A stretch of DNA of 64,000 nucleotides, taken from positions 42,163-106,162 of the forward strand of contig CADADB010000008.1 in NCBI GenBank assembly GCA_902786595.1, read 5' to 3'. The translations under genes were made by a program, and so were the position numbers. Within the stretch, counting starts at the first letter, position 1, and every line of letters begins with the position of its first letter. Below the pieces are notes generated by a model that had not been told where the DNA came from, made no database searches, and saw nothing but the letters and a program-made list of their open reading frames with translations. Positions 63,631 through 64,000 of this stretch are shown here, piece by piece. Origin of the DNA: an uncultured Bacteroidota bacterium (GTDB lineage: Bacteria > Bacteroidota > Bacteroidia > Bacteroidales > WCHB1-69).

Positions 63631-64000
63631 CACTCTGCACTTGACCATCTTCTATTCCTCCTCCGACGAGTTTTCCGCCACTGCTTGCGAATCCTACGAA
63701 TGGGACGGACGGTCTTACACTGCATCAGGTGATTACGAGTGGACTTATACCGACCAGAACGGCGCGGACTCCACCGTCACTCTCCATCTGACCATCAACC
63801 ACGGCACACACAATGCCGAAACGGCGGTTGCCTGCGAAAGCTACGTGTGGCACGGCACGGCCTACACTACCAGCGGCAACTACACCTACGACTACAACAA
63901 TGCTGACGGCTGCGAAAGCACCGACACGCTCCACCTGACCATTAACAAACCGCAACACCAAGCTTACACGCAAACCGCTTACGACTCCTACACTTGGACA
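63584..64000 (+). pseudogene. Continuation of the giant adhesin in a shifted frame
   Basis: From CAC at 63584 a frame stays open for 139 codons to the window edge and codes the same repeats (HYLYSHQDANGCTQVDTLHL, ACESYEWDGRSYTASGDYEW, HGTHNAETAVACESYVWHGT). Compared with the previous super-repeat (450 bases between equal points at 63112 and 63562), this one spans 415 bases, 35 fewer, which moves the frame. Either a real deletion or an assembly error between near-identical repeats. It has no start of its own. Confidence 0.75.

Overview
The window reads as part of the chromosome of an anaerobic, fermenting member of the Bacteroidales. Evidence: promoters of the TAnnTTTG type, a compact primary sigma factor, sigma-54 with an enhancer-binding activator, a TonB-dependent receptor, proteins with type IX secretion (T9SS) tails, and no rRNA or phage genes. 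The genus cannot be fixed from the sequence. Nearly all genes lie on the minus strand in short operons.

Layout. 1-4.3 kb: 5' end of a TonB-dependent receptor, an orphan HicB-like gene, a coding remnant cut by a repeat, ligA and a lipoprotein. 4.4-9.3 kb: GH29 fucosidase, lptE, a sigma-54 activator and an esterase with a LysM domain. 9.4-11.6 kb: an HdrB/HdrA-like pair. 11.6-22 kb: a partial aryl-polyene/flexirubin-like locus (O-methyltransferase, ketosynthase, FabG, tyrosine ammonia-lyase, PaaK-like ligase, CrtI-like oxidoreductase) with lipoproteins, DgkA and an esterase. 22-24 kb: an S9 peptidase. 24.2-32.3 kb: rex, adhE, a thioredoxin-like [2Fe-2S] protein, a sensory [FeFe]-hydrogenase with PAS domain, a SpoIIE-type phosphatase and a group B [FeFe]-hydrogenase, apparently one redox/H2 unit. 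33.5-36.3 kb: only rplC-rplD-rplW-rplB-rpsS, a detached piece of the S10 operon with its own promoter and terminator. 36.5-40.8 kb: two T9SS substrates. 40.9-53 kb: rpoN, asnS, rpoD, a DUF3078 barrel, an arginase-fold protein lacking metal ligands, topA, a shortened ribF and pheT. 53-56.4 kb: radical SAM protein, tRNA-Glu, two small conserved proteins and a thioesterase. 56.6-64 kb: a giant repeat adhesin with a frameshift near its visible end.

The most unusual feature is intergenic. More than 20 gaps hold a short tandem array, usually with a 7-bp unit (sometimes 8, 6 or 12-13), and the unit sequence differs at almost every locus. In most arrays every unit carries a stop codon on the strand of the adjoining gene, the real stop codon of the upstream gene often lies inside the array, and the divergence between units often swaps TAA, TGA and TAG. 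Because 7 and 8 are not multiples of 3, such arrays give stops in all three frames. Some arrays run up to, or contain, the next start codon. I do not recognise this as a named system and cannot search the literature here.
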